Shown in pieces: positions 34,641-45,910 of a stretch of DNA of 64,000 nt. The DNA comes from Dendrophyllia cribrosa (lineage: Eukaryota > Cnidaria > Anthozoa > Scleractinia > Dendrophylliidae). A program made the translations under genes and the position numbers. Under the pieces are notes generated by a model. The model was not told where the DNA came from and did not search any database. It saw nothing but the letters and a program-made list of their open reading frames with translations. Numbering within the stretch: position 1 is the stretch's first letter; every line of letters starts with the position of its first letter. Location of the stretch: positions 29,940,227-30,004,226 of the forward strand of contig JAJLRJ010000003.1 of assembly GCA_024195265.1 (NCBI GenBank). Direction: 5' to 3'.

Positions 34641-35648
34641 ACACGGTAAAAATATCAGTTACAAAGAAAAATAAAAACTGGTTTACATGTTTGCCGTGTG
34701 GCAGTACGAGGTGGACATAAGGCGATTGATTTCGTTATTAAAATTTTTATAAGATTTAATGGCTCTGACGTTCTCTGGAACATTAATCCACAACAGTGCC
34801 CCATTGTAGCAAAAATTGCTTTTTAAAAAATCTGTACGGGGATTGCGCAGACAGAATTTGTTTTCCTTGTCTCGAAGTTCATAGTCTGTGCTGAAAGGTG
34901 TAAACAGGCCTTGAAGGTACTCCGGAGTTTGATTGATTACCGTTTTAAACATTAGTTTCGCTTTGACTTTCTTCCTTCAGAAGAAATGGTCTTGGCGATT
35001 TCATCAACATGTTTGGAACATGATAAATTTTGGTCAATGTTAATTCCCAGTGATTTAGTGTCACTCACTCTTTTAATTTCGTGCCCTTCAATCTGTACAT
35101 AAAGTGAATGGGTAGCGATATTAACAAGCCTTTGACGGGGACCTATTAACATCAAATAAGTCTTGGCAATGTTTAGACTTAATCTATTCGCCCCGAGCCA
35201 TTCATGAAGGTTAGATAATTCGCCATTTACTGCAGTTTCAAGCTCTGATGAGCTACTGGCAGCAATACTGATGTTTGTGTCGTCAGCATACATTCGTGGA
35301 ATGGATTTACTCAGACAGTTCGGCAGGTCGTTAATGTATATCAGAAAAAGAAGTGGGCCAATTAGACTTCCCTGTGGGACTCCACAGGTAACAGCAAGCG
35401 CACCAGATAGCTCACCATTGACGATCACTAAGATAAGAATCAAACCACTTTAAGGTCTTTTGATCAACGCCATAGCTAACTAATTTACCTGAAAGAATTT
35501 TATGATCGATCGTGTCAAAGGCTTTTTATAAGTCTATAAATATCACCACGTTGATGAAACCATTGTCTATGATGACAGACCAGCTGTTAGTAGTTTCAAG
35601 CAAGGATTTAAGTGCTGTGAAGTGATCTAAAGCCAGATTGACAAAGTT
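34617..35648 (-). pseudogene. CR1/L2/Jockey-type LINE reverse transcriptase fragment, 5'-truncated
   Basis: Minus-strand reading gives [11 protein letters not shown] (after an in-frame stop at FIDL*), GVPQGSLIGPLLFLIYINDL and the catalytic YADD near 35290, then the thumb region SCSKHVDEIAKTIS. After a frame break comes the C-terminal block SNFCYNGALLWINVPE. The 3' end carries CCGTGTTTAAATAAAG and a TATG-type tail, which reads as CATACATA repeats at 34612-34631. The same 3' signature occurs in the LINE at 38280-39207, so both belong to one family. Confidence 0.82.
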
Positions 35649-35875
35649 GTCTGGCTCCGCTACTGCGTTCAGGTATTGTCCAGAACTATTTTGGCTGATT
35701 CCAGTATAGGAACCGCGGACTATCGATTCTCAAAATAATGCGATTCGTTCTCATTCGAGTAAATAGGAACCTATTCCGAAAATGAAGCAGGTCGCAAAAC
35801 TGATTGATATTAGTTTGAATGCTGATTTCAATTAACTTCTCCTCTCTGTATGGCTGGTTATAATAGTGTAAGCGT

Positions 35876-36173
35876 GAGTGGCGTAGCCAACCTATAGGCC
35901 CGTAGGCCCGGGCCTACAAATTTTTCAGCCCACTTGTGTTACATTTTTAAGAATTGGAAATGAAAAATTCAAATCCATTCTCTTTTATCAAATATTAGGA
36001 TTCCGGTGCTGTCAAGATACACATGGAATCACCAGAAAGTGAAGGATGAAGCATTTTCAAGGGCCAATATCGAAAAATTTTCAGTGTGGGTATGCTCCCG
36101 GACCCCCCTAGAAGCGGCCTTGCGGGTCGGATGGCCAGGCCTACAACTTTTCTTAAAGCTGGCTACGCCCCTG
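35876..36173. mobile_element. hAT-like MITE with empty site at 57.25 kb
   Basis: The ends GAGTGGCGTAGCCA and TGGCTACGCCCCTG are typical hAT termini. Flanks are GTAAGCGT (35868-35875) and GTAAGATT (36174-36181), a slightly decayed 8-bp duplication. The paralogous segment at 57249-57256 carries a single GTAAGATT and no element. Confidence 0.8.
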
Positions 36174-37102
36174 GTAAGATTAACACAATCATTATGAAGA
36201 GATTCAACTTCAAATGAAATGAAACGGAATCAGAGAAGAAGAAAGCAATCTTAAAATACTATTTTATTTCAAAATCAAATCCAGTCAATCATTCCAAACT
36301 AAAAAGCCTCTTAATGTCATAAATATCCCATCTGATTGCTTAATTAATTCTGATGTCATCGCAAAAAGTGACTACAGCAACTGTCTTACTTAGCTAATTA
36401 CGTAACTACAAGGATGCAAACCTAGCAGTCTACAGTGCACTGGCCCTATAGAACTCCTATTTTGACTCTAGAAAGTTTCAATATGAAATTTAACAAATGG
36501 CTAGTTAAAATGCTATCGATGCGTGGGCTTCCGCACTGAACCTCCTTGCCGTGAAATACATTCTTGTGCTTTGAAGATCGTTGTTGCTACAGCGCTTCTT
36601 TATTCTTTGAACTTCATTTATACTTCCATCTCTTCTGACAATATTGTAAAACTATTGCAATTGCAATCGAATGAAACCAAAATTAACCCTTTCGTATACA
36701 TTCAGTAGAAAATGGTTCCCCTCATCATAAATATTAAAACTGAACAGTGGCGATTTTCAAGTTCTTACTAATCTAGGTAGCAATGTAACTGATTGTAAAC
36801 TATAACAACTTTATTTATATACTTAATGATAAATTTTGGGCGGGCGGGGAGGCTGGGCTTTTTTTTGGGGGGGGGGGGGGGGGGGGGGTGGGGGAGTGTT
36901 GGCGGAGGTTCCACTCCTCAAACCCCTTAGATAGAACTTTGTTGGTTTTTAATTTTAATTGGTGCAATTCCAGAACAGGTGTGATTTCACAAGAAAATTT
37001 TACATGGAGAAATAGCAATTCAGAGAGTCATTTAATTAAGTACACGGAAAAATTTACTACCAGACCTGAGTTTTGCCATTTACACGAACATTTATTTCTA
37101 TG

Positions 37103-37237
37103 TTCAGAATTAAAAAGATGAATGTGGTAAGGTAAATTGCCGTGCGGTTCTCCTCTTCTTGGAGGAGTGGAAGTGGCTTAGAAGAGTTGGGCTGTCGCGT
37201 TGTTGAAGTTTATCGCGGAGTTGTTTTGGTTGAACAT
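37103..37237 (-). pseudogene. GPCR remnant E (N-terminal part only)
   Basis: The start codon at 37237, the asparagine-rich N-terminus and the beginning of TM1 are recognisable. The frame is broken after about 20 residues, and the rest of the receptor is absent; left-flank repeat DNA follows. The upstream sequence is nearly the same as that of copy D (55.0-55.13 kb), more alike than to copies A or B. Confidence 0.75.
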
Positions 37238-37783
37238 GGTCTTGAACCGGTACAGGAGAATTTTTAATAAAGGAATGTTTGAAAGTTGAACTTTCCCAAA
37301 CTGTTCAGTTCCCCGAGTTAATCTTGGAAAGGAGTTGTACGGTCTTCGCCAAGTTCTTAACACTTTGTTATACTGTGAAACAGCGATGTGAATGAAGTGA
37401 ATCGCGCGGTATGACCTCTAAGGGCTTTGTTTTTCATGAGGTTATTTAAAGTGGAAGCACCCAACAGACTATTTTACAAATTTGCACGAAATCACCAGCT
37501 ATTTCTCATAATCATTTTCGTTACTGTGGATACATGTGAAGAAATAAAGTAAAAAAAACTTCATATTTTGTAAGTATAAACTTTACACTCCTGTGATTAC
37601 ATGAAGAGACAAGATTATTTTCCCATCATCGTGCTCAACTTTGCGAGGAGGCGTATTGGCTAATTAACTTGTAAAAAGGTTTGTTGGTAAGTGTCGGTAA
37701 GGCGCGTCGCACTGTGAGGAAAGCGCAAAATGACAATTAGAACTCTTGTAATCAATTGAATTTTGTTATTCTTTTTTCTTTTA

Positions 37784-38140
37784 GGCTATGTCTACACTAT
37801 ACCGGATAGCTCTTGCGCCGGCACGAAAAACATACCGGATAGGCCTTTCGTTCGCACATGAAACGCTAGTTTCGGAACGATTTTTGTTCCGGAGCGCCGC
37901 TGCGACGCGGCGCTCGTGAAAGTGAATCGTCACATATCGGATAGATTCTCGTGCCACTTTCTGGGGCAGTGTGAACAGGCAATCGAACCGAACCGTAGCG
38001 GAAGTCAACAACTAGGAGCGAGGATTGAAACCCACTGAAAAAGAAGTAAATATCCAGTTCTGGGTCGTTTCTGTTCACACCAGGCCAGAGTATTTTTCAT
38101 GTCGACATGATAAGCTATCCGGTATAGTGTAGACATAGCC
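37784..38140. mobile_element. Harbinger-like MITE, TSD TTA
   Basis: The inverted ends GGCTATGTCTACACTATACC are near-perfect over about 28 bp and the symmetry extends inward (GTGCCACTTTCTGGGGCAG side). TTA flanks both ends (37781-37783 and 38141-38143). The GG(C)-start and TWA target are typical of PIF/Harbinger. The paralogous spacer near 52085-52120 lacks the element. Confidence 0.8.
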
Positions 38141-38279
38141 TTAATCGCGTGGTACGTAGAGTCCTGAGAACTTTGTTTTTCATAAGTTTAACAAGAAAAA
38201 CTAAGCGAAATTAAAATATTGCTTTCAAGGAAAGCAAACAATGACATTATACTATTATTAGCGCGCGACATGGACTAGG

Positions 38280-39207
38280 CGAAAACAAAAACTCTGCAAA
38301 AACGCTAGCTGATCTGAAACTAGCAGTGACTTCTGAACTTAACAATCTTACCTGTTGGCTGAGAGCCAACAAATTAAGTTTAAATGTGGCCAAAACTGAG
38401 CTAATGATAATCGGATCTAGGCAGAGATTGAATGCCCAATGTGAGGAGATTAATATAAGTATCGATGACAGGACGATCAAGAGAGTTGACCATACTAAAT
38501 CTCTGGATCTTACCATTGATGCACAACTCTCTTGGTCTAAACACGTTGACGAGATAAGCAAGAAAGTCTCTTCAGCCATTGGTGCATTGAAACGTGTACG
38601 ACCTTTTATTCCGACGGATGTTGCAGTTCAAATTTACAATGCTTTAATATTACCACATTTTGATTACTGCAGCCCGGTTTGGGATAGTATGAGTGGCTGT
38701 TTGAGTGATAAATTACAAAAATTACAAAATCGCGCTGCCAGAGTAATTACTCAATCACCTTTTGATACGAGCTCCAACCTCCTTCTCGCGATGCTTAAGT
38801 GGGAGAAGCTGTCTCTTCGTCGTAAAAAGCAGAAAGCTTTAATTATGTATAAAACATTGAATGAACTTGCCCCAGACTATCTTCAATGTCTCTTCACTCA
38901 ACGCCACGTTAATGATTATAACCTAAGAAATCTTGAAGGAAAGCTTTCGCTGCCCAAGCCAAATACTAATTACCTAAAACGAAGTTTTTGCTACAGCGGG
39001 GCCTGTTTGTGGAACAACTTGCCCCAAGATTTAAAAAGCGTTTGTTCTATTGGGCAGTTTAAACGGGGTATTAAGAAAGTATCTGAGATATCGGATTCCC
39101 ACACGGCAATCATGTAAAGCAGTTGTACAAGTTTTAATTTTTAATTATTAACTTAACTGATGATTCTCCGTGTTTAAATAAAGATTTACATTACATTACA
39201 TTACATT
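38280..39207 (+). pseudogene. CR1/L2/Jockey-type LINE 3' fragment with RT C-terminal part
   Basis: An open frame (38326-39117, 263 residues) covers the end of the reverse transcriptase and its C-terminal domain: LRANKLSLNVAKTELM, QLSWSKHVDEISKKVSS, LPHFDYCSPVWDSM and FCYSGACLWNNLPQDLK. The 3' end has CGTGTTTAAATAAAG and an ACATT-repeat tail. ACTAGG on both sides (38274-38279 and 39208-39213) is the target duplication, and undisturbed paralogous sites exist at 31.64, 51.96 and 52.77 kb. It is 5'-truncated, as usual for LINEs, and the surviving frame is unbroken, so insertion is fairly recent. Confidence 0.88.
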
Positions 39208-39562
39208 ACTAGGGGATTATTTTAAAACGGCAAGGAGAGGAGATTGAGACAGAAATGGAAAAAAATAACATTTGAATACATTTTCTCGATATTTCGGTTT
39301 GCAAAACAAATCTTCGGGGGCTAGCCCCCGTAAAAGAAATATAGAAAATATCCGTGGAAAAAATTCCCCCAGTTTGTGTCGCGCGCAAAAAGTAATGACA
39401 GTAATAAAATACTTTAATTCTAGCAGTTTAATTGGGACAGTCATTGTGTTCTTTCCTTGAAAGCAATATTTTAATTTCGCGTAGATTTTCTTGTTAAATT
39501 TATGAAAAACAAAGTTCTCAGGTCATACGTACCGCGCGATTAAAGAACAATAGTAACAAAAT

Positions 39563-40423
39563 CCCGGCATAGTAAATCGAACCCAATCGAACTCAATGGA
39601 ACTCAATCGAACTCAATTTATGGATTGAGTTCGATTGAGTTCGGCAATCGAACGAAATCGAACTCACCGAAAAGAAAAAAAATGAATCGAACCCAATCGA
39701 ACGTTCGATTTTCGAACTCGTGATTTGTGTAAAACAGGCGTTGAAAATCCATAACCAGATCTTGGAAGCTCGAGTTACTTCAGCTCGGAGTGTAGCGCAC
39801 GTGTTTTTCGTAAACGAAGAAATTCCGCAGAAATGGCTTCGGATGCGCTGTGGATTGTAAGCTTCAAATGCGTAGTAAAAGGCTACCAGGAATGCCGCTT
39901 TGACGTCAAGGATGGCGAAGTTTTCAAGGTTTTAAAGAAAATAGGCAAGAAAGGCCGTGCATTCCGAATTGCAAACGAGCGCGGACAATTAGGTCACCTT
40001 CAACGTGAACTGGTTGCTTCCCTTGTTCTGTTCTGTTCTGTTCTGTTCTCTTAACTGCCGTGGACAGTTTATAAATGGGGTTTCTGTTGTTGAATAAATT
40101 GTAAAAAAGCACAAGAAAAACCTGCTTTGATGGGCTTGGTTTGGGCTTGCTTTTTATAGGTTTACCAGAGCCAATCGAACGCAATCCATTTCATTGTGTT
40201 CGATTGAGTTCGCTTTCCGAACTCAGTCGAACACAATCAGATGGATTGAGTTCGATTGAGTTCGATTTGTTCGATTGAATTCGATTTGTTCGGAAATCGA
40301 ACTCACTGAAAGTCCGGTGTTCGATTTCGTTCGATTGCCGAACTCAATCGAACTCAATCCACGGATTGAGTTCGATTGAGTTCGATTGAGTTCGATTTTC
40401 GAACGTTCGATTTACTATGCGGG
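39563..40423. mobile_element. DNA transposon with TTCGATTGAG subterminal repeats and a captured ORF
   Basis: Inverted ends CCCGGCATAGTAAATCGAAC (one base shorter on the right) are flanked by CAAAAT at 39557-39562 and 40424-40429. The unoccupied paralogous target lies at 31292-31297. Dense direct and inverted copies of AATCGAACTCAATCGAACTC fill both subterminal regions. The centre holds a 74-codon HIRAN-like frame. Confidence 0.82.
39833..40054 (+). CDS. HIRAN-like N-terminal fragment inside a transposon
   Basis: The frame starts MASDALWIVSFKCVVKGYQ, and the stretch from GEVFKVLKKIGKKGRAF to GQLGHLQREL has the layout of a HIRAN domain: a 'GE..L' turn, a conserved 'A', then 'G..GH(I/L)prEL'. 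The frame ends after 73 residues in a VLFCSVLFS tail encoded by a TTCTG repeat, so the C-terminus is not native. It lies wholly within the element 39563-40423, suggesting gene-fragment capture. Whether it is expressed is unknown. Confidence 0.45.
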   Translation: MASDALWIVSFKCVVKGYQECRFDVKDGEVFKVLKKIGKKGRAFRIANERGQLGHLQRELVASLVLFCSVLFS

Positions 40424-41358
40424 CAAAATTCATTGACATTTTGCGCTTAAATTTTAATTTCACGTAGTTTTCCTTTTTTAATCAAACTCGTGAAAAACAA
40501 AGCCTTAAGGCCATACCGCTCGATTAACTGTTTAAGTGGAAGTAAGATTCAACAGCTTCACGATTGGTTTTCGCCTCTTCATTCACATCCCTGTTTCACA
40601 GTGTAACAGATCTAAGCGTAACAAACGGTTCGAAAACTACAACTTCATTTCCAAGATTAACTCAGGGAGATCATAGCTTTTCACTGAACAGTTTGGGAAA
40701 GTTTAACTTTCAGACATTCCTTTATTAAAAATTTGATCTCCTGCACCGGTTCAAGATCATGTTCAACCAAACCAACTCCACGATAAACTTCAGCAACGCG
40801 ACAGCCCAACTTCCAAGCCAGAGTTTCTGTCGCGGATTCCAAGAAGAGGAGTACCGCACGGCAGTTTACCTCACCACATTCATGGTTTTAATTCTGAACA
40901 TACTTAGCTGTCCTGTTGTCATTCTAATGAACGTGTTGGTCATATTGGCGGTCAAAACAAGACAAAGACTACAGAGCAACCACAATATATTGTTGGCCTG
41001 CTTGGCGGGAACAGATCTGATTGTAGGAACAGTTACTCAGCCTATATTCATTGCAGCGGAAGTTTTTGTCATCGCTGGTGGTTCATTGTTTACATACTGC
41101 AACATCATAAATAACTACCGTAAATGATCTAATAAACGCCGGGGGCGTTCATTAAATTGCAAGGGTCCGAGGGGAGCGTTTAAAAGATAAGAGGCGTTTA
41201 AAAGAGAGAGGCGTTTATTCTAATAACTGTAATTAATAACTGTAACTGTAATAACTGTAATATGGTAACCTAAATAACGGTATTATAATAACCTAAATGA
41301 CAAAGCTTTAGCAGACTATCACGTCCGTCCGCTGATAAGTCTAAACCGTCTACAAATC

Positions 41359-41662
41359 CCAGGGGGGATACTCGAAATTTACATGACGGGGGGGGTCCGA
41401 CGGAGCCTCATTTTTTGAACCCAAAAAAATACTCGAGCTTGAAATTTACACCCAAAAAAATACCTAGCATCGAAATTTTATACCCAAAAAAATACCTAGC
41501 ATCGCAACAAAAACGTCGCTCTGAGATTTGAAACCCAAAAAAAGACCCAAAAAAATACCCGCCGGATTTCTTGACCCAAAAAAATACCGAGGGTCGAAAT
41601 TTTAGACCCAAAAAAATACGTCGGACCCCCCCGTCATGTAAATTTCGAGTATCCCCCCTGGG
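41359..41662. mobile_element. Palindromic element nested in the transposon within GPCR C
   Basis: CTACAAATC at 41350-41358 and 41663-41671 is a perfect 9-bp direct repeat. The ends (CCAGGGGGGATACTCGAAAT) are inverted over more than 40 bp. The interior is a set of ACCCAAAAAAATACC repeats. The long duplication fits hAT or Mutator-type integration. Confidence 0.85.
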
Positions 41663-41669
41663 CTACAAA

Positions 41670-41933
41670 TCCATTGAACTTTCAAGAGTACTGGCTGGTT
41701 TTTTAGCCTCAAACGAGTCGAACTCTATCACCGTACAAGTATGCGGAAAACGAAAACGTGAAGTAGGCCTTGTAATTCCGGGATGCTACAATGCTAGGAC
41801 AAGCCGAAAGAAAATTGCTGATATCCTAAGCACAGAGATGAAGAACATTAAAGAGCGCTATCCTCACTTTGAACTGGAAATTGAGCAAGACGCAACTCGC
41901 ACACTGGTGTTAATTAAGCAAGAACGCAAATAA
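41670..41933 (+). CDS. Transposon-borne fragment resembling the C-terminal half of a HIRAN-like protein
   Basis: The frame from LSRVLAGFLASNESNSITVQ through CGKRKREVGLVIPGCYNA to a natural stop at 41931-41933 resembles the part that follows the HIRAN core in multi-copy cnidarian HIRAN-like proteins. It is preceded closely by a stop codon and by the nested element, so the upstream half is missing here. The TTC28-like gene and other host genes use intact introns; none is seen here. Assignment is from pattern memory and is tentative. Confidence 0.4.
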   Translation, partial: SIELSRVLAGFLASNESNSITVQVCGKRKREVGLVIPGCYNARTSRKKIADILSTEMKNIKERYPHFELEIEQDATRTLVLIKQERK

Positions 41934-42716
41934 ATTGATTGATTGTATTGTACGTCTGTTTCTAGTTCATGTGTGGTTTTCAGGGAAGGGGGGCGTTTAT
42001 TAGACAGGGGGCGTTTGTTAGAGAGGGGCGTTCAATACGAACTTGTCAGCTTAGGAGGGCGTTAATTAGATAGGAGGCGTTCATTAGATCGGGAGCGTTT
42101 ATTAGATCATTTACGGTATACTAATTTCCCCGTCTTTGCTTCCGTTTTGCATTTGGTGTCAATAAGCGTTGAGCGATATGTCGCAATGAAATATGCATTG
42201 CGATACCAGCAAATTGTAACAAAACCACGGTTGGCAGTCGCTGTTATATTGAGCTGGTTTCTAGCTGTCGTTCACACTCTTTTCAAACTTTTAAACATGA
42301 GTTCACAAGTGCCTAATTTTGTTCGCAATGTTTTGGTAATATTCAGCATTTCAGTAATTCTGTACTGTCATATCTCTGTTTATTTAGTCACTCGACGACA
42401 CGAAAAGCAAATCAAAACGGAACAAATTTCAGAGGAAGCCACTGCAAAGTTCCTAAAGGAAAAGAAAGCATGGAAAACGACCAGCATTATTATCGGTTTT
42501 TTGTTTTTTGTGTTTTTTGCCGGCATTGCTATATATTTTAGTGGTGAGGCAAATGGATCATCAAACTCGATATATTCTTCGCCCTTTTATTGGTTTTTTC
42601 TGATACTAAATTCACTTTGCAATCCTATAATTTATTGCTGGAGAAATAAAACATCCGTAAAGCAATGATTGCTCTTGTTAGAAGACAAAATCAAATTAAG
42701 TCTGATGACATTTTTA

Positions 42717-43890
42717 GCGGAGCACTCGCCGGGCCGAAGGCCCCGAAGGCCCTGCTGCGCAGCCCCATACTCATAGAACCCATGCTCGACATTTTTCATG
42801 GTCATGGCCAGCGGAATGTTTCGCGGGCGGCGTCTTTACATGTGTGTCCGTCCGTCCGTCCGAGCGTACGCCACACGCGCGGCTACACAGCTGTCAGCTC
42901 GGTAAACACTTTTTAAAGTTTTAAAAAAGTTGGATCTTTCGCAGTGTTTAGCTGAGCAGTAAAATCGTTACTTCTCTACATTTTTTCGCGGTTTGTACTC
43001 AAGACAGGGATACTAATTAAGGGATACTCAGAAGCCGCTTTAGTGGAAAAAGAAGAGCTTTCGAGGATAAAATCTTGCTTCGAGGAACCCTCATACGTTT
43101 TTATCAATGCGGGGAGATGCCTTGTTTTTATTACGGATTTCAGAACCGAAGAAGCGGAGTTTTAATGAATTTCCAAGCAGTCCAGTGACTTAAAGGTAAA
43201 ACAAAACTACATTTTTCGATGGGAATTTATGTTGATATCAATCTGTGATTGACTTTTTTTTGTGTTCTCGCTAGTTTTGGAGAATTGTTTATGAAACGTT
43301 CTCAAATTCACTCGTTTTGATTTCTTTCATCGAAGACAGCTCGGCCTCTATGAGCTATAAATATATGGTTCGCGTTTTGCTTTTCAACATAAACTAATGG
43401 AGATTTGAATAAAATTTTTCGAAAGAAGATTGTGTTGTCCATTTTTATGTGTTTGTTCATTCATTACATAGGTTGAAAAGCGATTTTATGTAAACAAAAC
43501 AAGACTTGAATTTTATTATAGTTCTAACTTCACTCGCGTGGCCGTATGCAAATATGTTTGTGTATTTTTGGCAATTTTGATTTCCAAATCAGTTTCTCGG
43601 GCATTTTTTGACAAGCAACAACTGTATTTTTTAACAGTAGTCGTAATAGTTATTCTAGACGGAGAAAAAGTTGTTTTTGTGAACTTTTTTTACGGTCTAA
43701 ATGTACTGTGCAGACGGTCGGGTAATACTGTTTTTGAGAATTGCTAAAATTGAAAAATAGCCCGGTCGTCAATATTAATCTTAATTCTTGTGCTTCCGAC
43801 CTTTCACCTATTAGTTAAGTTTCATCTTAGTTAAGCTTGTTCAGAGGGTCTTCAGAGGGCGCCGCTGTTAGGCTAAGCCTAACTATATAT
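42717..43890. mobile_element. Unclassified insertion (about 1.17 kb) after GPCR C
   Basis: Copies F and D read continuously from GATATTTTT to TTTAAAATATTGG, while copy C carries about 1.17 kb between these blocks. The insert begins GCGGAGCACTCGCCGGGCC and ends with a perfect hairpin TTAGGCTAAGCCTAA. No coding frame is recognised. Ends and superfamily are uncertain; TA or TTA may be the target duplication. Confidence 0.6.
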
Positions 43891-43932
43891 ATTATTTAAA
43901 ATATTGGCACAAAAATTATTGACTGTTTGTAA

Positions 43933-44149
43933 GTAAACAAATAAAATGAAAGGCTGATCGTACAGTAAGGAATATATTTTTAACCGATTAATTTCGAACG
44001 GCACGGCCGTTCATCTTCAGGGTATAACCGTACTAAAAGAAAAAACGTTACAGATTTGAATATATAACAAGCGAAAAATATGAAATTACATACTTTGTTT
44101 ATAGTATAATCTGAATGGATAAAAATAGGACGCTGAAAATAGTTTAACT
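43933..44149. mobile_element. Short Penelope-type terminal fragment with 9-bp direct repeats
   Basis: TGTTTGTAA at 43924-43932 and 44150-44158 flanks about 217 bp absent from the paralogous flank at 33152. The minus strand carries CTGAAGA, a GAACGGC/GCCGTTC stem and GAAA, as in hammerhead-like motifs of Penelope-like elements. Too short to code. Confidence 0.55.
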
Positions 44150-44947
44150 TGTTTGTAAATAGTTTAACTTTCTAATTGTGAAATAACTTTCATTGGTGGC
44201 GTTTATCTTAACTGACCTAACAGTGCAAACATTACCATATAGTAAGTTATTAAATTATTAAAAATGTATGTTGTCTTCGTAAACATTCAGTCAGCTGTTT
44301 CATAAAGAATTGTGCTCTTTAGCTGAAGATCATACACGCTGTATTTTAGTAAAAACTGGTTCGATGACTACTGTAAACAATAAATGTTAACTCTTGGATA
44401 GGAACAGACTGTCTGTGTTAGTTACATTATGGGAAAGCTCGCGAGAACCGAAACGACAGACAGCGTGCGAAAGTTGCCAACTGACGCGCGAAAAGTAGAG
44501 TTCATCTACTTATAATTTCATGGGAGGATGACTGCCAAAAGGCACACTTGGGTTGGATTTTTGGTGTTTGTACTCTGTTTGTTTTATTACAGATGGCAAA
44601 ATAAAAGCAGGTTTTTAAAGACTTTTGTTCTTTTGGCCATCGTAGCTTGATAAGAAATAGAACACAAACCGCGGTGACAAACATATTGAACTTATTCATT
44701 TTTGATAAAACTTGACGTTTCGTATGCTACTACATACATTTTCAAAAGTGACCGTATACTTATATAGTATTAAAAAGGGACTGGGACCGAGATTAAGTAC
44801 AAAACTTAACAGTTGATCTATAAAAAGAAACAGCTAATTAATAAAGCATCAGCTTCTCGCTACTGACGTTTGCATTAAAAGCTGGCTTCAGTTATTGTAT
44901 AGACAATGTTTCTTTGATTTTACAGTGGAAATCAGTTTTGCCCGACG

Positions 44948-45910
44948 CAAAGGAGGATTTTTCAGGTATCCCATGACGCCTAGCGCATAATTATCGATCC
45001 TGATGTGTCAAATTTCCTGCGATGGCGAGTACACGTGGTGAAATTTTACTGATCTTCGCGAGACTTTTTCTTCGTTTCCAACGCGATAAAAGGTGAATCA
45101 AATCGTTATTTGGTTTCTATGTACATTAAAGTTTACTTAGATATCATTTGATCCGAGCCTGTTTGCCTATGTATCGCAATATTTTTGTCTTTGTTTCGAG
45201 TGGCATGCATGGTTGATCCGCTTCGTTTCTTTGTTGTGTTTAACCCTTGATCTGTTTTGCTGTGTTTCGTTTTTATTCCTGTGGACATTAGCATATAATT
45301 ACGCCTGATAGTGCCCGGAGAGTGACTCTTTTAAATGCAATACAAGGTCCCCTAAAGTCCCCACGTTTTGTAGGAATTTATGACCGTTGAATTTTGGTCA
45401 AAATCGGCGCCTGAACGTTGTTGAAATTCGCTTCGATCGCGTAGATTCTTTGCTTTGGTTTTTACAGTCGAAGGAAATGTCGTATTTAGTGCAATTGCAG
45501 CTTCCTTTTATGAGTTTGGTCAAATCATATGATCATTTGACACTTTCCTTCGGTTCGAAGCTAATAAATCGCTTGATGTTTATGTTTTTACAAGTGATAT
45601 GGAAGATGGAAATATTTTTTCATCTTCCGGAAATCCGGAAATCGAAGTCTTAATTGTCATCAATGTCTTTTAATTTGTCCGTGTTCAGAAATAGACAAAG
45701 TCTCCGCTCTCTTTACTTTTTTGGGAAGCAAACGTGTACTAAATACCGTTAGGAACCTACAACAAGCCAGATCGGATGATGTGATACATGTTTGACTGCT
45801 AAAATCTACGCAGTGGACGATGCGCTCGCTACGAGCAACTCCACGCAATTTCAGTTGATAATATAGTTCATTCGCGTTGCATCATGGGATACCTGAAAAA
45901 TCCTCCTTTG
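44948..45910. mobile_element. DNA transposon inserted in the Penelope-like element, TSD CCCGACG
   Basis: Inverted ends CAAAGGAGGATTTTTCAGG and CCTGAAAAATCCTCCTTTG bound 963 bp. CCCGACG lies on both sides (44941-44947 and 45911-45917). The inverted sister copy of the same Penelope sequence at 47006-47012 shows the uninterrupted target. No transposase frame is visible inside. Confidence 0.85.

Larger units (their letters stand above)
41118..42116. mobile_element. TA-target transposon that disrupts GPCR copy C
   Basis: The inverted ends CCGTAAATGATCTAATAAAC are flanked by TA on both sides. Subterminal copies of GCGTTTATTAGA and GGGGCGTTCATTAG occur in both orientations. Inside are another complete element (41359-41662) and an ORF fragment (41670-41933). 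No transposase is seen. Confidence 0.85.
40759..42666 (+). pseudogene. GPCR copy C, split by a transposon in ECL1/TM3
   Basis: The first part (40759-41117) encodes the N-terminus, TM1 and TM2; the second (42119-42666) encodes TM3 to TM7 with ERY and NPIIY. Between them sits the element 41118-42116, bounded by TA. Without the element and one TA the frame continues without a break. A one-base loss near 42650 shifts the end, so the RKAMIALVRRQNQ tail is out of frame and a stop follows. The third intracellular loop matches copies A and B. It pairs head to head with remnant E. Confidence 0.88.

Noticed and set aside
41408..41611. 67-codon aromatic-rich minus-strand ORF
   Set aside because: It translates the ACCCAAAAAAATACC repeats inside a nested palindromic transposon.
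43860..43890. Possible Helitron 3' end (hairpin TTAGGCTAAGCCTAA)
   Set aside because: The expected CTRR after the hairpin and a TC start at the other end are not seen.
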